A stretch of 64,000 bases of DNA, taken from an uncultured Eubacteriales bacterium (GTDB lineage Bacteria > Bacillota > Clostridia > Oscillospirales > Oscillospiraceae). Positions 43,181 to 50,461 of the stretch are shown in pieces (position 1 is the stretch's first letter; each line of letters starts with the position of its first letter). The translations under genes and the position numbers were made by a program. Under the pieces are notes generated by a model. The model was not told the DNA's origin. It saw only the letters and a program-made list of their open reading frames with translations, and searched no databases. The stretch is taken from NCBI GenBank assembly GCA_900315595.1, contig OMZQ01000007.1, positions 62,001 through 126,000 of the forward strand. Reading direction: 5' to 3'.

Positions 43181-45238
43181 TCAACTGTCGCTGCCCGGCT
43201 CCAAAAGCCAGGAGATGCCTGCAAGCTCCATCCCGCCCGCGCCCTCCAGACGCAGACGCAGATTCTCGCAGCGGCGGGGGAAGACCGGAAACAGCTCTGT
43301 CCGCCGCTGGCTGGAGCGAAAGGTGCCGAGCCGGACCCAGCTTTCGCCGTCGTAGCTCCCCCAGACGCGCAGGAAGGCGCCGGGGTCGAGCCGTCCCTCC
43401 ACCTGGATGCGGGAGACGTAGCGCTTCGTGCAGAGGACCGGCCCAAGCGGCCCGGTCTCCACGCGCCAGCTCAGACCGTCGCTGTCCAGAGCCTCGCCGA
43501 TGCAGCGCAGAGGCTGTCCCGGCCCCGCCAGATAGTAGAGCCGCTCGTTCCAGCTCAGGCATTGATAGAGGTCCTCCAGATCCTGCCGGTCCCAGAGGCC
43601 GGTTTCGGTGTGATAGACGTAGATCCAGCTCATCCCGCGCTCGTCCTCTACGGCGGCGTAGTAATCCGGGCCCAAGGCTCCGGCTGAGGTCGGGCCAAGC
43701 CAGGTCTTGCCGAGCGGGTCGGAGATCCGGACGGGCAGGCTCCCGCTGTAGCAGCAGAAGCCGCCCGGCGAGCGATAGTAGAGCTTGTCGCGGATGACCA
43801 CGGCGCTCCGGGCGCTTCCGGGGGCGATCCCCTCCAGGCTGACCGTGACCACGCCGTGATCCCCGCCTGCGGAGGGGTAGATTTTCTCCAGACTGTCGGC
43901 GCGGAAAAAGAGCGGGCATCCGCCCAGGACGGCCGCGCCGGTGAAGGCCCCGCCCACGCCCCGGCTGACGCGGTAGGAATCGGTGGACAGGCCCTCGAAG
44001 ACCGACCAGTTTTTGAAGCTGCCCAGACTGGAGCCGTAGAGCTCGTTGACGCCGCCGCCCCAGCGGCAGCCCCAGAGCCGGTTCTGGCATTCGACCACGT
44101 AGTCCATCTCCGGCATCTTGCGCCGCAGGGTCAGAAAGCTGTTGTCAGAGCCCGTCAAAAAGATCGTCCGCGGCTGGGAGACCAGACCGGGCAGCACCAC
44201 GTAGTCGTTCGTTCCGGCGGGCCGCCCCGACGCGCCGGGGTCGTGCCAGGCGGCGGTGAGGATCGCCGTGCCGTTCAGTGCGTCGGTCAGCTCGTCCTCG
44301 CCGCCGACCTCGGTGTTCAGACGGCAGACGAAGTCCACGGCGTCGCCCGCCGCCAGACCGCGCGCAATGCCTGGGGCCTCCAGACGGATATAGGGCTGTA
44401 CCGCCTTCCACAGTCCGTCGCTCTGCGACCATGCGCTGACCGTCGGGGTTTCTGCGCTCGTGTCCACCCACAGTCCTCCGTCCGGCGGAACGTCCGCCCA
44501 GATGACGCTCCGGCTTACGCCGTCGATGTCGCAGGGCACGGCGTACAGGCGGCCCGCCGCGCAGGTGTTTTCCACGTTGATCGCGCCGTAGTCCACGTCT
44601 GGCTCCAGGCTCTGCTGCTCGTGCAGGCGGGCGGCGTTCACGTACACGCCGTCCGGGAAGATGCAGACCCAGCCGCCGAGGAAGACCATGGAGCGGCGGG
44701 CGTTGCTGAGCAGGACGGTCGAGGCCTGGATCTCAAGCCCGTCGCCGTCGTCCGGCTGCGGCTGGCAGTCGATGGCCCCGTCGGGGATGACGCCGCCGCC
44801 GTCGTCGCGCTGCCAGCAGCCGGCGTCCCGGTCATAGGTAAACCGGAAGATCCCGTCCAGCGGCAGCGCGGCCCGCAGCGCCTCCGCGTCCAGCACCCGG
44901 GCCGTCGTCCCGGCCTCCTCCGGGCGGAGCGAGAAGGAGAGGCGATGCGGCAGAACGCGGGAGCAGCAGTGGCCGCCGGACCAGATCGTTCCGCTCTGAT
45001 CCAGAAGCACCGGCACGCCCGTCCCGCCGATGGCAAGCAGATGGGCGCAGGGGTTGCCGTCCAGAGCTTCGGGGCTCGTGCGCCTGCGCCGAACGCGGAA
45101 CAGCGGCGCGTCGGCGGAGGAGCCGTTCTCCATTGAGCGAAAGCTGCCCTCCGGCGCGTCGTCGCGGCAGTTCAGCCCGTAAAAGCGCCCGATCCGGTAC
45201 CGCTTCCGCTTCGGGACCTGCATGGAAGGATAATGCAT
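43181..45238 (-). CDS. Large phage structural protein, propeller-like (DNA stabilisation/nozzle candidate)
   Basis: A 685-residue beta-rich protein with repeated short W/G motifs such as F-L-G-G-W-V-C-I-F-P-D-G-V-Y, R-L-W-G-C-R-W-G-G-G-V-N-E-L-Y and R-D-K-L-Y-Y-R-S-P-G-G-F-C-C-Y. The central part resembles the beta-propeller of P22 gp10-like DNA-stabilisation proteins and podovirus nozzles. The C-terminal about 100 residues look like a separate beta-sandwich (W-G-S-Y-D-G-E-S-W-V). It follows the N4-gp56 capsid gene. The short-tail assignment is inference from position and pattern. Confidence 0.7.
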   Translation of the reverse strand: MHYPSMQVPKRKRYRIGRFYGLNCRDDAPEGSFRSMENGSSADAPLFRVRRRRTSPEALDGNPCAHLLAIGGTGVPVLLDQSGTIWSGGHCCSRVLPHRLSFSLRPEEAGTTARVLDAEALRAALPLDGIFRFTYDRDAGCWQRDDGGGVIPDGAIDCQPQPDDGDGLEIQASTVLLSNARRSMVFLGGWVCIFPDGVYVNAARLHEQQSLEPDVDYGAINVENTCAAGRLYAVPCDIDGVSRSVIWADVPPDGGLWVDTSAETPTVSAWSQSDGLWKAVQPYIRLEAPGIARGLAAGDAVDFVCRLNTEVGGEDELTDALNGTAILTAAWHDPGASGRPAGTNDYVVLPGLVSQPRTIFLTGSDNSFLTLRRKMPEMDYVVECQNRLWGCRWGGGVNELYGSSLGSFKNWSVFEGLSTDSYRVSRGVGGAFTGAAVLGGCPLFFRADSLEKIYPSAGGDHGVVTVSLEGIAPGSARSAVVIRDKLYYRSPGGFCCYSGSLPVRISDPLGKTWLGPTSAGALGPDYYAAVEDERGMSWIYVYHTETGLWDRQDLEDLYQCLSWNERLYYLAGPGQPLRCIGEALDSDGLSWRVETGPLGPVLCTKRYVSRIQVEGRLDPGAFLRVWGSYDGESWVRLGTFRSSQRRTELFPVFPRRCENLRLRLEGAGGMELAGISWLLEPGSDS

Positions 45239-45276
45239 GGGAAGCTCCTTTCTTTCGCCGTCAGGCGAAGGCTGCC

Positions 45277-45306
45277 GGGAAGCAGCGGCCTGGACCGCTG
45301 CTTCCC
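45277..45306 (-). terminator. Hairpin after the N4-gp56 capsid gene
   Basis: Perfect 12-bp stem GGGAAGCAGCGG / CCGCTGCTTCCC with a 6-nt loop directly after the capsid stop. It lacks a U-run on the coding strand, so mRNA stabilisation or partial termination is more likely than full termination. Confidence 0.5.
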
Positions 45307-45316
45307 GCTTTTGGGA

Positions 45317-46666
45317 TCAGTTCGCTTCGTCCGTGCCGGAGTAGGCCGAGCAGGATTCCACGCGAACCATACGGTTCTGATAGAGGATCTTCGCGGCGGA
45401 TTCGAACTTGTAGCCCACGGTGGAGAACTGGTTCAGCGGACCGCCGATCTGGCTGGCGTCCTTGATGATCATCTCCATCCCCATGCCCTCGGGGTCCACG
45501 ACGCCGAAGGCGTCCTTGCCGAAGAAGAGGGTGCCGTAGACCGCGCAGGGGCCGTTTTCGGCGTTGCCGCCCTCGCCGGGCAGCAGGGTGTCCTCGCTGC
45601 CGGACGCGCCGGAGAGGACGACGGGGGGCTCCGCAGCCAGCCAGACCAGGCCGCCGGCTGCCGTTGCGCCGACGATCTCGCCGGAGCCGGCCAGATCGTG
45701 CGCGGAGGCGTCGCGGAACTGGACCCTGCGGCCCACCAGAGCCTCGGCCTGCTCGGCGGTCAGGCTCTCCTTGAGCGTGACCTTCCAGGCGGAGGTCTGG
45801 CCGAACTGTGCGGCGGCGGTGCTGTCGTTGGAAGCGTAGGCGCTCACGGTCAGCCAGGCCTGTTCGTCGGTGTAGAGGCTGCCGCCGTTGAAGATCGGGG
45901 CCTCGGTGGACTCCACGAAGCGGACGCCGTGCAGCTCGCCGATCTCGCCCTCGAAGATCTCGCGCGTCGCGGCGTACTTGTGCACCTCCAGCCAGTCGGG
46001 ATGGGAGCGCAGGTCGTAGCTGACCGAGGGATGGATGACGGCGACGTACTTGCCGCCCTCAAAGTAGGGCGCCTTCTGCTTCTTGAGGAAGGTGTAGGCC
46101 TTGTTGACCACGTCGGGGGTCAGGCGATTGTTATCGGCGGAGAGCTCGTATCTGGCCTCCGGGGTCGCAACGGCGACGCCGTTGGCGTCCACGGTGTCGG
46201 CATAGAGAACGGAGGTGCCGGTGCAAAGCTCGTTGCGGACCAGGGTGTCGGCGGTCTCGCCGCCGGCAGCGCCCATCTCCTCCGCCGCACCGAGGATGAC
46301 GTTGTCCACCGCGTGCAGATTCAGACGGTCGGAGATGGCGGCATAGTCGCCGTACTGCTGCACGGAGACCGCGATGGCCGACTGACCGAACTTCTGACCG
46401 GTGGGGATCACGCCCTCGGTCAGCGGGGTGAGGGCCTTGTCAAAGGTGTTCCACTTGCGCCACTGGACGCTCTCGCCGTGACCGGCGGGCAGGAACTGGG
46501 ACTTGCCGAGCTGGGAGAAGATCAGCCGCGGACGGGCGTTTTCAAGCAGCTCGGTGTTGTAATAGGTCTTCATGGTCGGGCTCATCGCGCCCGTGACCTG
46601 GACGGAGGCGGGATCGAAGGCGTTGGCGTCGCCTGCGGTGGTGTTGACGGTAAGATTCATGGACAT
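45317..46666 (-). CDS. N4-gp56 family major capsid protein
   Basis: A 449-residue head protein. The N-terminal L-S-P-T-M-K-T-Y-Y-N-T-E-L-L-E-N-A-R-P-R-L-I-F-type segment, followed by V-Q-W-R-K-W-N-T-F, P-L-T-E-G-V-I-P-T-G and Y-G-D-Y-A-A-I-S-D, is the characteristic pattern of N4-gp56 capsid proteins. The end F-S-T-V-G-Y-K-F-E-S-A-A-K-I-L-Y also fits. A central loop (about 300-390) is variable and Gly/Ala-rich. This capsid family is unrelated in sequence to the HK97-type capsid at 57.4-58.8 kb in the same block. Confidence 0.92.
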   Translation of the reverse strand: MSMNLTVNTTAGDANAFDPASVQVTGAMSPTMKTYYNTELLENARPRLIFSQLGKSQFLPAGHGESVQWRKWNTFDKALTPLTEGVIPTGQKFGQSAIAVSVQQYGDYAAISDRLNLHAVDNVILGAAEEMGAAGGETADTLVRNELCTGTSVLYADTVDANGVAVATPEARYELSADNNRLTPDVVNKAYTFLKKQKAPYFEGGKYVAVIHPSVSYDLRSHPDWLEVHKYAATREIFEGEIGELHGVRFVESTEAPIFNGGSLYTDEQAWLTVSAYASNDSTAAAQFGQTSAWKVTLKESLTAEQAEALVGRRVQFRDASAHDLAGSGEIVGATAAGGLVWLAAEPPVVLSGASGSEDTLLPGEGGNAENGPCAVYGTLFFGKDAFGVVDPEGMGMEMIIKDASQIGGPLNQFSTVGYKFESAAKILYQNRMVRVESCSAYSGTDEAN

Positions 46667-46728
46667 ATGAAAGCTCCTTTCAAATCATCGGTTCTGGTTG
46701 GATTCATCCGGGGGGCGTCGGCAGTCGG

Positions 46729-47217
46729 CTACCAGACGATCTCCTCGCCCCGCGCCGCTCTGCGGCGGAGCTGACGGCGCTCCTGACGGGTCAGCTTGCG
46801 GGGGTCTGCGCGGAGGATCGCCGCCTGGGATTCCAGGGCGTTCTCCAGCGGCTGGGCCTCGGAGGCAAAGCGGTTTTCGCGGCTCCGGGCAAGCTCGTCG
46901 TGGTGAACAGCCTCCCAGGCCACGCGAAGGTCCACCCCGCTGCGGAGCAGACCGGCGAAGCCGGGGTCCTCCAGCTCGCGGTTCAGATCAAATTCGGGAT
47001 GCTCGGCCCGCAAGGCCTCTGCCTGACGGCGGATCTCGCGGTACCTGCCGTAGCGGCGCTGCTCCTCGGCCTGGGCAGCCAGCAGACCGGCCGCGTGGCG
47101 CAGATACTCGGCGCGGTATTTGCCGCGGATCAGGGACTGGAAATCCTCCTTCGGCTCCGCCTGCTCCGCAAGGGGAGCGGGCTGTTCTGGTTCGGTGTGC
47201 TTGATTTCTTCTTCCAT
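46729..47217 (-). CDS. Scaffold-like phage protein
   Basis: A 162-residue highly charged protein, acidic at the N-terminus (E-E-E-I-K-H-T-E-P-E-Q) and basic at the C-terminus (R-R-Q-L-R-R-R-A-A-R-G), with a long helical middle. This polarity, its size and its position directly upstream of the capsid gene are those of head scaffolding proteins. The central E-F-D-L-N-R-E-L-E-D-P-G-F-A-x-L-L motif is common in such proteins. The ATG at 47217 has AAGGAGAAG upstream. Assignment rests mainly on context. Confidence 0.7.
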   Translation of the reverse strand: MEEEIKHTEPEQPAPLAEQAEPKEDFQSLIRGKYRAEYLRHAAGLLAAQAEEQRRYGRYREIRRQAEALRAEHPEFDLNRELEDPGFAGLLRSGVDLRVAWEAVHHDELARSRENRFASEAQPLENALESQAAILRADPRKLTRQERRQLRRRAARGEEIVW

Positions 47218-47236
47218 TTCTTCTCCTTCCTCCGTC

Positions 47237-48190
47237 TCAGCCCTGGGCGTTGGCGTAGTAGCGTCGAAGCTGCTCGGCAAATTCAGGGTCCAGCCCGGCG
47301 GCCTCCAGCAGCTCGTCGGATACCGGCTCGCCCTGCATCAGCGAAAGCATCGCCAGCGCGTAGGCGTCGCCTGCCCCGTGCAGACCGGCGGCTACGCGGT
47401 CGTTCCATTCCTTCTGCCGCTGCTTGAACTCCTTATCCCAGTGGGCGTTTTCGGTGTTGAATTCCTGCGACCAATGGCTGTTTTCGTTCTGGAACTCACG
47501 CTCCCAGTGGTCGTTGTCATTCTGGAACTCCTTGTTCCAGCGCTCGTTTTCGGCATCAAAGGCCAGCGCCTCGCGGTCTGCCTCCATCGCGTTGAGATAG
47601 GTCTGATAGTCGCTGTCATAGAAGCCGAGGGCCTGCTCGACGTTCTTCATCAGACGTTCCGTCTCGGCGTCATAATCCTTCCTGGCCCGGTCGTAGAGCT
47701 CCGGGATCATCTCTGACAGCTTGCCGAGCTGCTCGGCATAGGCCTGATGACCCAGACTCTCGGCGTAGGAGGAGGCGTAGCCGCCGCTCATGGCGGAGGC
47801 CCGTCCCATCGCGTCCGACATCGCCCGCTTGCCCTGGCGCACGAATTCGTTCTTCATGCCCTGATACAGGGCGTCGTGCGTCGGGTCGTAGGAGAAGCCG
47901 GGTCTGCGGAGCTGCTTTTCCATCAGATCCTGGGCGGTCTGATACCAGTGGTTGCCCTGGGCGATCCAGTGGCCGTCGCTGTCGGTCCGGTTCGGATCGG
48001 CCCAGAGGACGTCGCCGTACTTCGTCATCCGGTAGTAGCGGCCGCCGTCGCCCTGATAGGTGCTGCCGGTGGGGATGGGGATCGTACCGGCCTCGTCCTG
48101 GTAGACGCGGTTGTCCTTGTACCAGCCGGACTGCACGTTGCCGTCGGGGTCGTAGTATTCGACCTGGCGGGCTTTGCTTCGTTCAGCCAT
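47237..48190 (-). CDS. Phage protein with 11-residue coiled-coil repeats
   Basis: A 317-residue protein. The N-terminal third is Tyr/Gly/Asp-rich (W-Y-K-D-N-R-V-Y, Y-R-M-T-K-Y-G-D-V). The middle is helical with an Ala/Ser/Gly-rich turn. A run of about four 11-residue repeats of the form x-N-x-x-W-x-x-E-F-x-x lies near residues 215-260 (W-N-K-E-F-Q-N, W-E-R-E-F-Q-N, W-S-Q-E-F-N-T, W-D-K-E-F-K-Q). Hendecad repeats give a right-handed coiled coil. It lies between the connector and the scaffold; an internal head or ejection protein is possible. Confidence 0.72.
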   Translation of the reverse strand: MAERSKARQVEYYDPDGNVQSGWYKDNRVYQDEAGTIPIPTGSTYQGDGGRYYRMTKYGDVLWADPNRTDSDGHWIAQGNHWYQTAQDLMEKQLRRPGFSYDPTHDALYQGMKNEFVRQGKRAMSDAMGRASAMSGGYASSYAESLGHQAYAEQLGKLSEMIPELYDRARKDYDAETERLMKNVEQALGFYDSDYQTYLNAMEADREALAFDAENERWNKEFQNDNDHWEREFQNENSHWSQEFNTENAHWDKEFKQRQKEWNDRVAAGLHGAGDAYALAMLSLMQGEPVSDELLEAAGLDPEFAEQLRRYYANAQG

Positions 48191-48206
48191 TCGGCGTCAC
48201 TCCTTT

Positions 48207-48572
48207 CTAAAATTGCAGCGCCGTCCGCGCTGCGGGGCTGTGGTTGTGCGTATAGAATCCGGCCCAGCTCTGCCAGATCCGGTTGAAGGCCGCGGCGTCG
48301 TTGTTGTAGCGGGCGAACTCCCCGTTCTCAAAGTCGATCATCATGACCAGATACCGCACGTAGATGTCGTCGTAGGGCCAGGGGACCAGGAGCTCGGTCT
48401 TCGGCGGCGTCTGCTGGGTATAGGGGGAGAGCTCCACCGCGTTCCCGTGCGGGGCCAGCACCTCGGCGTTCAGCCTTCCGTCCAGGCCGGAGAGCCAGCG
48501 CAGCTTCAGCTCCCGGTCCAGCTCGTTGGGCCGTGTCAGATCGGCCAGCCGGATGGCGTCCGTAACCGTCAT
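48207..48572 (-). CDS. Head-tail connector (gp6-like) protein of the left module
   Basis: A 121-residue helical protein. R-P-N-E-L-D-R-E-L-K-L-R-W-L near the start and P-W-P-Y-D-D-I-Y-V-R-Y-L-V-M-M-I-D-F-E-N-G-E in the middle are typical of gp6-like connector or adaptor proteins in Firmicutes phages. The ATG overlaps the holin stop by ATGA. Its presence in the left module suggests a once complete head-neck set, although no portal is present there. Confidence 0.72.
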   Translation of the reverse strand: MTVTDAIRLADLTRPNELDRELKLRWLSGLDGRLNAEVLAPHGNAVELSPYTQQTPPKTELLVPWPYDDIYVRYLVMMIDFENGEFARYNNDAAAFNRIWQSWAGFYTHNHSPAARTALQF

Positions 48573-48766
48573 CGCTCCGCCTCCGGCAACCCGGCCAGGC
48601 TCGTGAGCAGGCTGAGCAGGCCTGCCAGCGCGGATGCGCTTGCCACAGCCAGCCAGTTCACGTCCGAAAGGACCGCAGCCGTCCCGAGACTGGCCACGGC
48701 GGTCTGGGCCACGGTGCGCAGGGCGCGGATCCCGGCGGCCCGCCACCAGCTTCTGCCCGTTCTCAT
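48569..48766 (-). CDS. Holin, r1t type
   Basis: A 65-residue membrane protein with two hydrophobic helices. The sequence S-W-W-R-A-A-G-I-R-A-L-R-T-V-A-Q-T-A-V-A followed by L-S-D-V-N-W-L and the A-L-A-G-L-L-S-L-L-T-S-L-A-G-L-P end are the signature of r1t-type holins, which permeabilise the membrane for the endolysin. Start and stop overlap both neighbours by ATGA. No endolysin is adjacent; the nearest candidate is the amidase at 39.2-39.9 kb. Confidence 0.88.
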   Translation of the reverse strand: MRTGRSWWRAAGIRALRTVAQTAVASLGTAAVLSDVNWLAVASASALAGLLSLLTSLAGLPEAER

Positions 48767-49170
48767 TCGGATACCTCCTTCCAAAGCGTTTCCGTCCCGG
48801 CTGCGCCGGGCTCCCAGACGTTTGCGTCCGCGAGCGACTCCCAGATCCTTCCCCCGTGCCGCACGCGGTCTCCGGTGCGGTAGGCGTCCTCCGCCCCCAG
48901 GGGCTGCACCCATTCCGGGATCGTCCCCGGCGCGGCGACGCGGACGTAGAGGGAGGGCGCTGCGTCGGGCGTCCAGTCCGCCTGCGCGGTGTGATCCTGC
49001 AGGACCCGGTACAGCTCGCCGTGATAGCGCAGACGCTCGCCCGCAGAGCAGAAGCGTCCCGGCTCCCAGATCGGGAACAGCTCCACGCCCTCCAGCGCGG
49101 TTTCGTCCGGCAGCGACGCGCTGGCCTGTTCGATGACTTCTCTCAGTTTTCGCGCTTTCCCTCGATTCAT
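48763..49170 (-). CDS. Phage protein with carbohydrate-binding (CBM5/12-like) modules
   Basis: A 135-residue protein. After a basic N-terminus, two small beta modules rich in W and Y are seen: F-P-I-W-E-P-G with Y-H-G-E-L-Y-R-V-L-Q-D-H-T-A-Q, and Y-R-T-G-D-R-V-R-H-G-G-R-I-W-E-S-L-A-D-A-N. The G-D-R-V-x-x-x-G-x-x-W-E-S pattern is that of chitin-binding type-3/CBM5_12 domains, common in phage fibres. A role in binding cell-surface glycans is likely. It lies between the fibre genes and the holin. Confidence 0.8.
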   Translation of the reverse strand: MNRGKARKLREVIEQASASLPDETALEGVELFPIWEPGRFCSAGERLRYHGELYRVLQDHTAQADWTPDAAPSLYVRVAAPGTIPEWVQPLGAEDAYRTGDRVRHGGRIWESLADANVWEPGAAGTETLWKEVSE

Positions 49171-49173
49171 CCG

Positions 49174-49362
49174 TTATCGCCTCCCGTCAGCAGCGACCCA
49201 CCAGCCCACGCCCGGCGGTTCCGGCTGATTGGTGTATTGGACTTGCTTATAACCTTCGGCCTCGTAGACGGAGCCGGGCGGGTTGCCGTACCAGAGGCCG
49301 TCATGCAGGATGGGGTTGGGGGCATAGGACGGGTAGTCGTTAATCAGTTTTGCGTATTTCAT
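49174..49362 (-). CDS. Small Tyr/Pro-rich phage protein
   Basis: A 62-residue protein beginning M-K-Y-A-K-L-I-N-D-Y-P-S-Y-A-P-N-P and ending G-V-G-W-W-V-A-A-D-G. No domain known to me. The gene sits in the fibre cassette, 3 bp from the next gene, in a stretch visibly poorer in GC than its neighbours, which points to recent exchange of this cassette. GAGGTAACGCC precedes the ATG. Confidence 0.7.
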   Translation of the reverse strand: MKYAKLINDYPSYAPNPILHDGLWYGNPPGSVYEAEGYKQVQYTNQPEPPGVGWWVAADGRR

Positions 49363-49374
49363 AGGCGTTACCTC

Positions 49375-49809
49375 CTAACTATATCTGCTGAAAAAAGTAC
49401 CTTTGGATTGGTCATATGCCCCCGCTTGGTCTATGCTGGCCTTGAAACTCTCTATTGTAGAACCTGTATATCCCCAACCAACCTTAACATATACAGTTCC
49501 ATGCGGGAAATCGGAATAGTATCCTCCCCAACTGCTTGTATCGACCCTGCTGATATACGATTTTTTAGAATCATAGCAATAAGCAAAATATTGGGTATTT
49601 TGTCTTCCGACCTTATATGTGTAATTCGGATTGATGGGGATGAAGTCTGCCGTTGCCGCCCACCTTTTATCTCTACCAGATGTTGGGTTATTTTTCTCCA
49701 CCATCTCGAAGTTTTGTACATCAACGAGCAGGTTGTAGCCGATTTCTTGCTCCGGGTAGCTGTCTTTTTTCACTTCCATCAACGCCCTGCGTCTCTGCAT
49801 CAGCGTCAT
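49375..49809 (-). CDS. Fibre-cassette protein of unknown function, AT-rich
   Basis: A 144-residue protein starting M-T-L-M-Q-R-R-R-A-L-M, a start often seen in phage tail-fibre-associated proteins. The body is beta-rich with Y-Y-S-D-F-P-H-G-T-V-Y-V-K-V-G-W-G-Y, resembling a small receptor-binding or carbohydrate-binding sandwich. It overlaps the upstream gene by ATGA. The DNA is strikingly AT-rich for this window, marking it as exchanged separately from the tail genes. Confidence 0.72.
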   Translation of the reverse strand: MTLMQRRRALMEVKKDSYPEQEIGYNLLVDVQNFEMVEKNNPTSGRDKRWAATADFIPINPNYTYKVGRQNTQYFAYCYDSKKSYISRVDTSSWGGYYSDFPHGTVYVKVGWGYTGSTIESFKASIDQAGAYDQSKGTFFSRYS

Positions 49810-50261
49810 ACGCTCACCGCCCAACTGCCGATAACGGCACGACTGTCCAGTACGTTGATTTCATACAGGGTGTTCGCCTCAGCCGCAAAATCCTCCAAAC
49901 CAAGGATTGTTGCCGGAATGGTGGTTGTGGTTGCGGTCGATCCAGAGGTAAACACGATGGAATAGGCCCCGGTCGCGGGCGGGTTGCTGATCGTGAGACT
50001 TGCGACCTCGCCGCAGTTGTAGATGGTGTTATTCGCTGGCGTGATAGTGGGTGTGGTTCCGCTGACGGTGACGGTGGTTTCCTCGTCTGCCTTGCCTCCC
50101 AGCTCATCCAAAAACTGAAGAGCCATGGCCGCAATCACTTTGTTTTGGACAGGGTTCGTGCTGTTTCCGTTCAGCTCCGCGTCAACGGTGATGGAGCCGC
50201 CGCCAGAGCCACCGCCGGAGCCGGACAGCTTCGCGGCGATCAGGGCTTGCAGAAGGCTCAT
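49806..50261 (-). CDS. Tail-fibre/baseplate-like protein
   Basis: A 151-residue protein. A short N-terminal helix and a Gly/Ser-rich hinge (S-G-S-G-G-G-S-G-G-G-S) are followed by the stretch L-N-G-N-S-T-N-P-V-Q-N-K-V-I, a trimerisation-type motif found in many phage fibre and baseplate proteins. A beta-sandwich with many Thr residues forms the C-terminus. GGAGGTGG sets the start at 50261, which overlaps the previous stop by ATGA. Probably part of the host-recognition apparatus. Confidence 0.75.
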   Translation of the reverse strand: MSLLQALIAAKLSGSGGGSGGGSITVDAELNGNSTNPVQNKVIAAMALQFLDELGGKADEETTVTVSGTTPTITPANNTIYNCGEVASLTISNPPATGAYSIVFTSGSTATTTTIPATILGLEDFAAEANTLYEINVLDSRAVIGSWAVSV

Positions 50262-50461
50262 CCCGCCACCTCCGTTTCCAGGGGGGCGGTCGCGTCTGCC
50301 CAACTGCCGGAGCTGAGCTTGGCGTAGACCTTCTGATCCGCGAGGCAGAAGGCCAGGGAGCCGGCCTCACAGTCGATGCTCTCCAGGTCGGCCACGGTCT
50401 CGACAAGACAGTCGTCCCTGGTGCCTTCTCTCGTTGGTACAACTTCGCGTGCAAGAATCAT
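50258..50461 (-). CDS. Small tail-tip-associated phage protein
   Basis: A 67-residue protein starting M-I-L-A-R-E-V-V-P-T-R-E-G and containing F-C-L-A-D-Q-K-V-Y-A-K-L-S-S-G-S-W, a pattern of small fibre-linked proteins. AAAGGAG precedes the ATG at 50461, and both ends overlap neighbours by ATGA. The frame stays open upstream inside the tail-associated gene, but only this start has a ribosome site. Function inferred from position only. Confidence 0.7.
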   Translation of the reverse strand: MILAREVVPTREGTRDDCLVETVADLESIDCEAGSLAFCLADQKVYAKLSSGSWADATAPLETEVAG

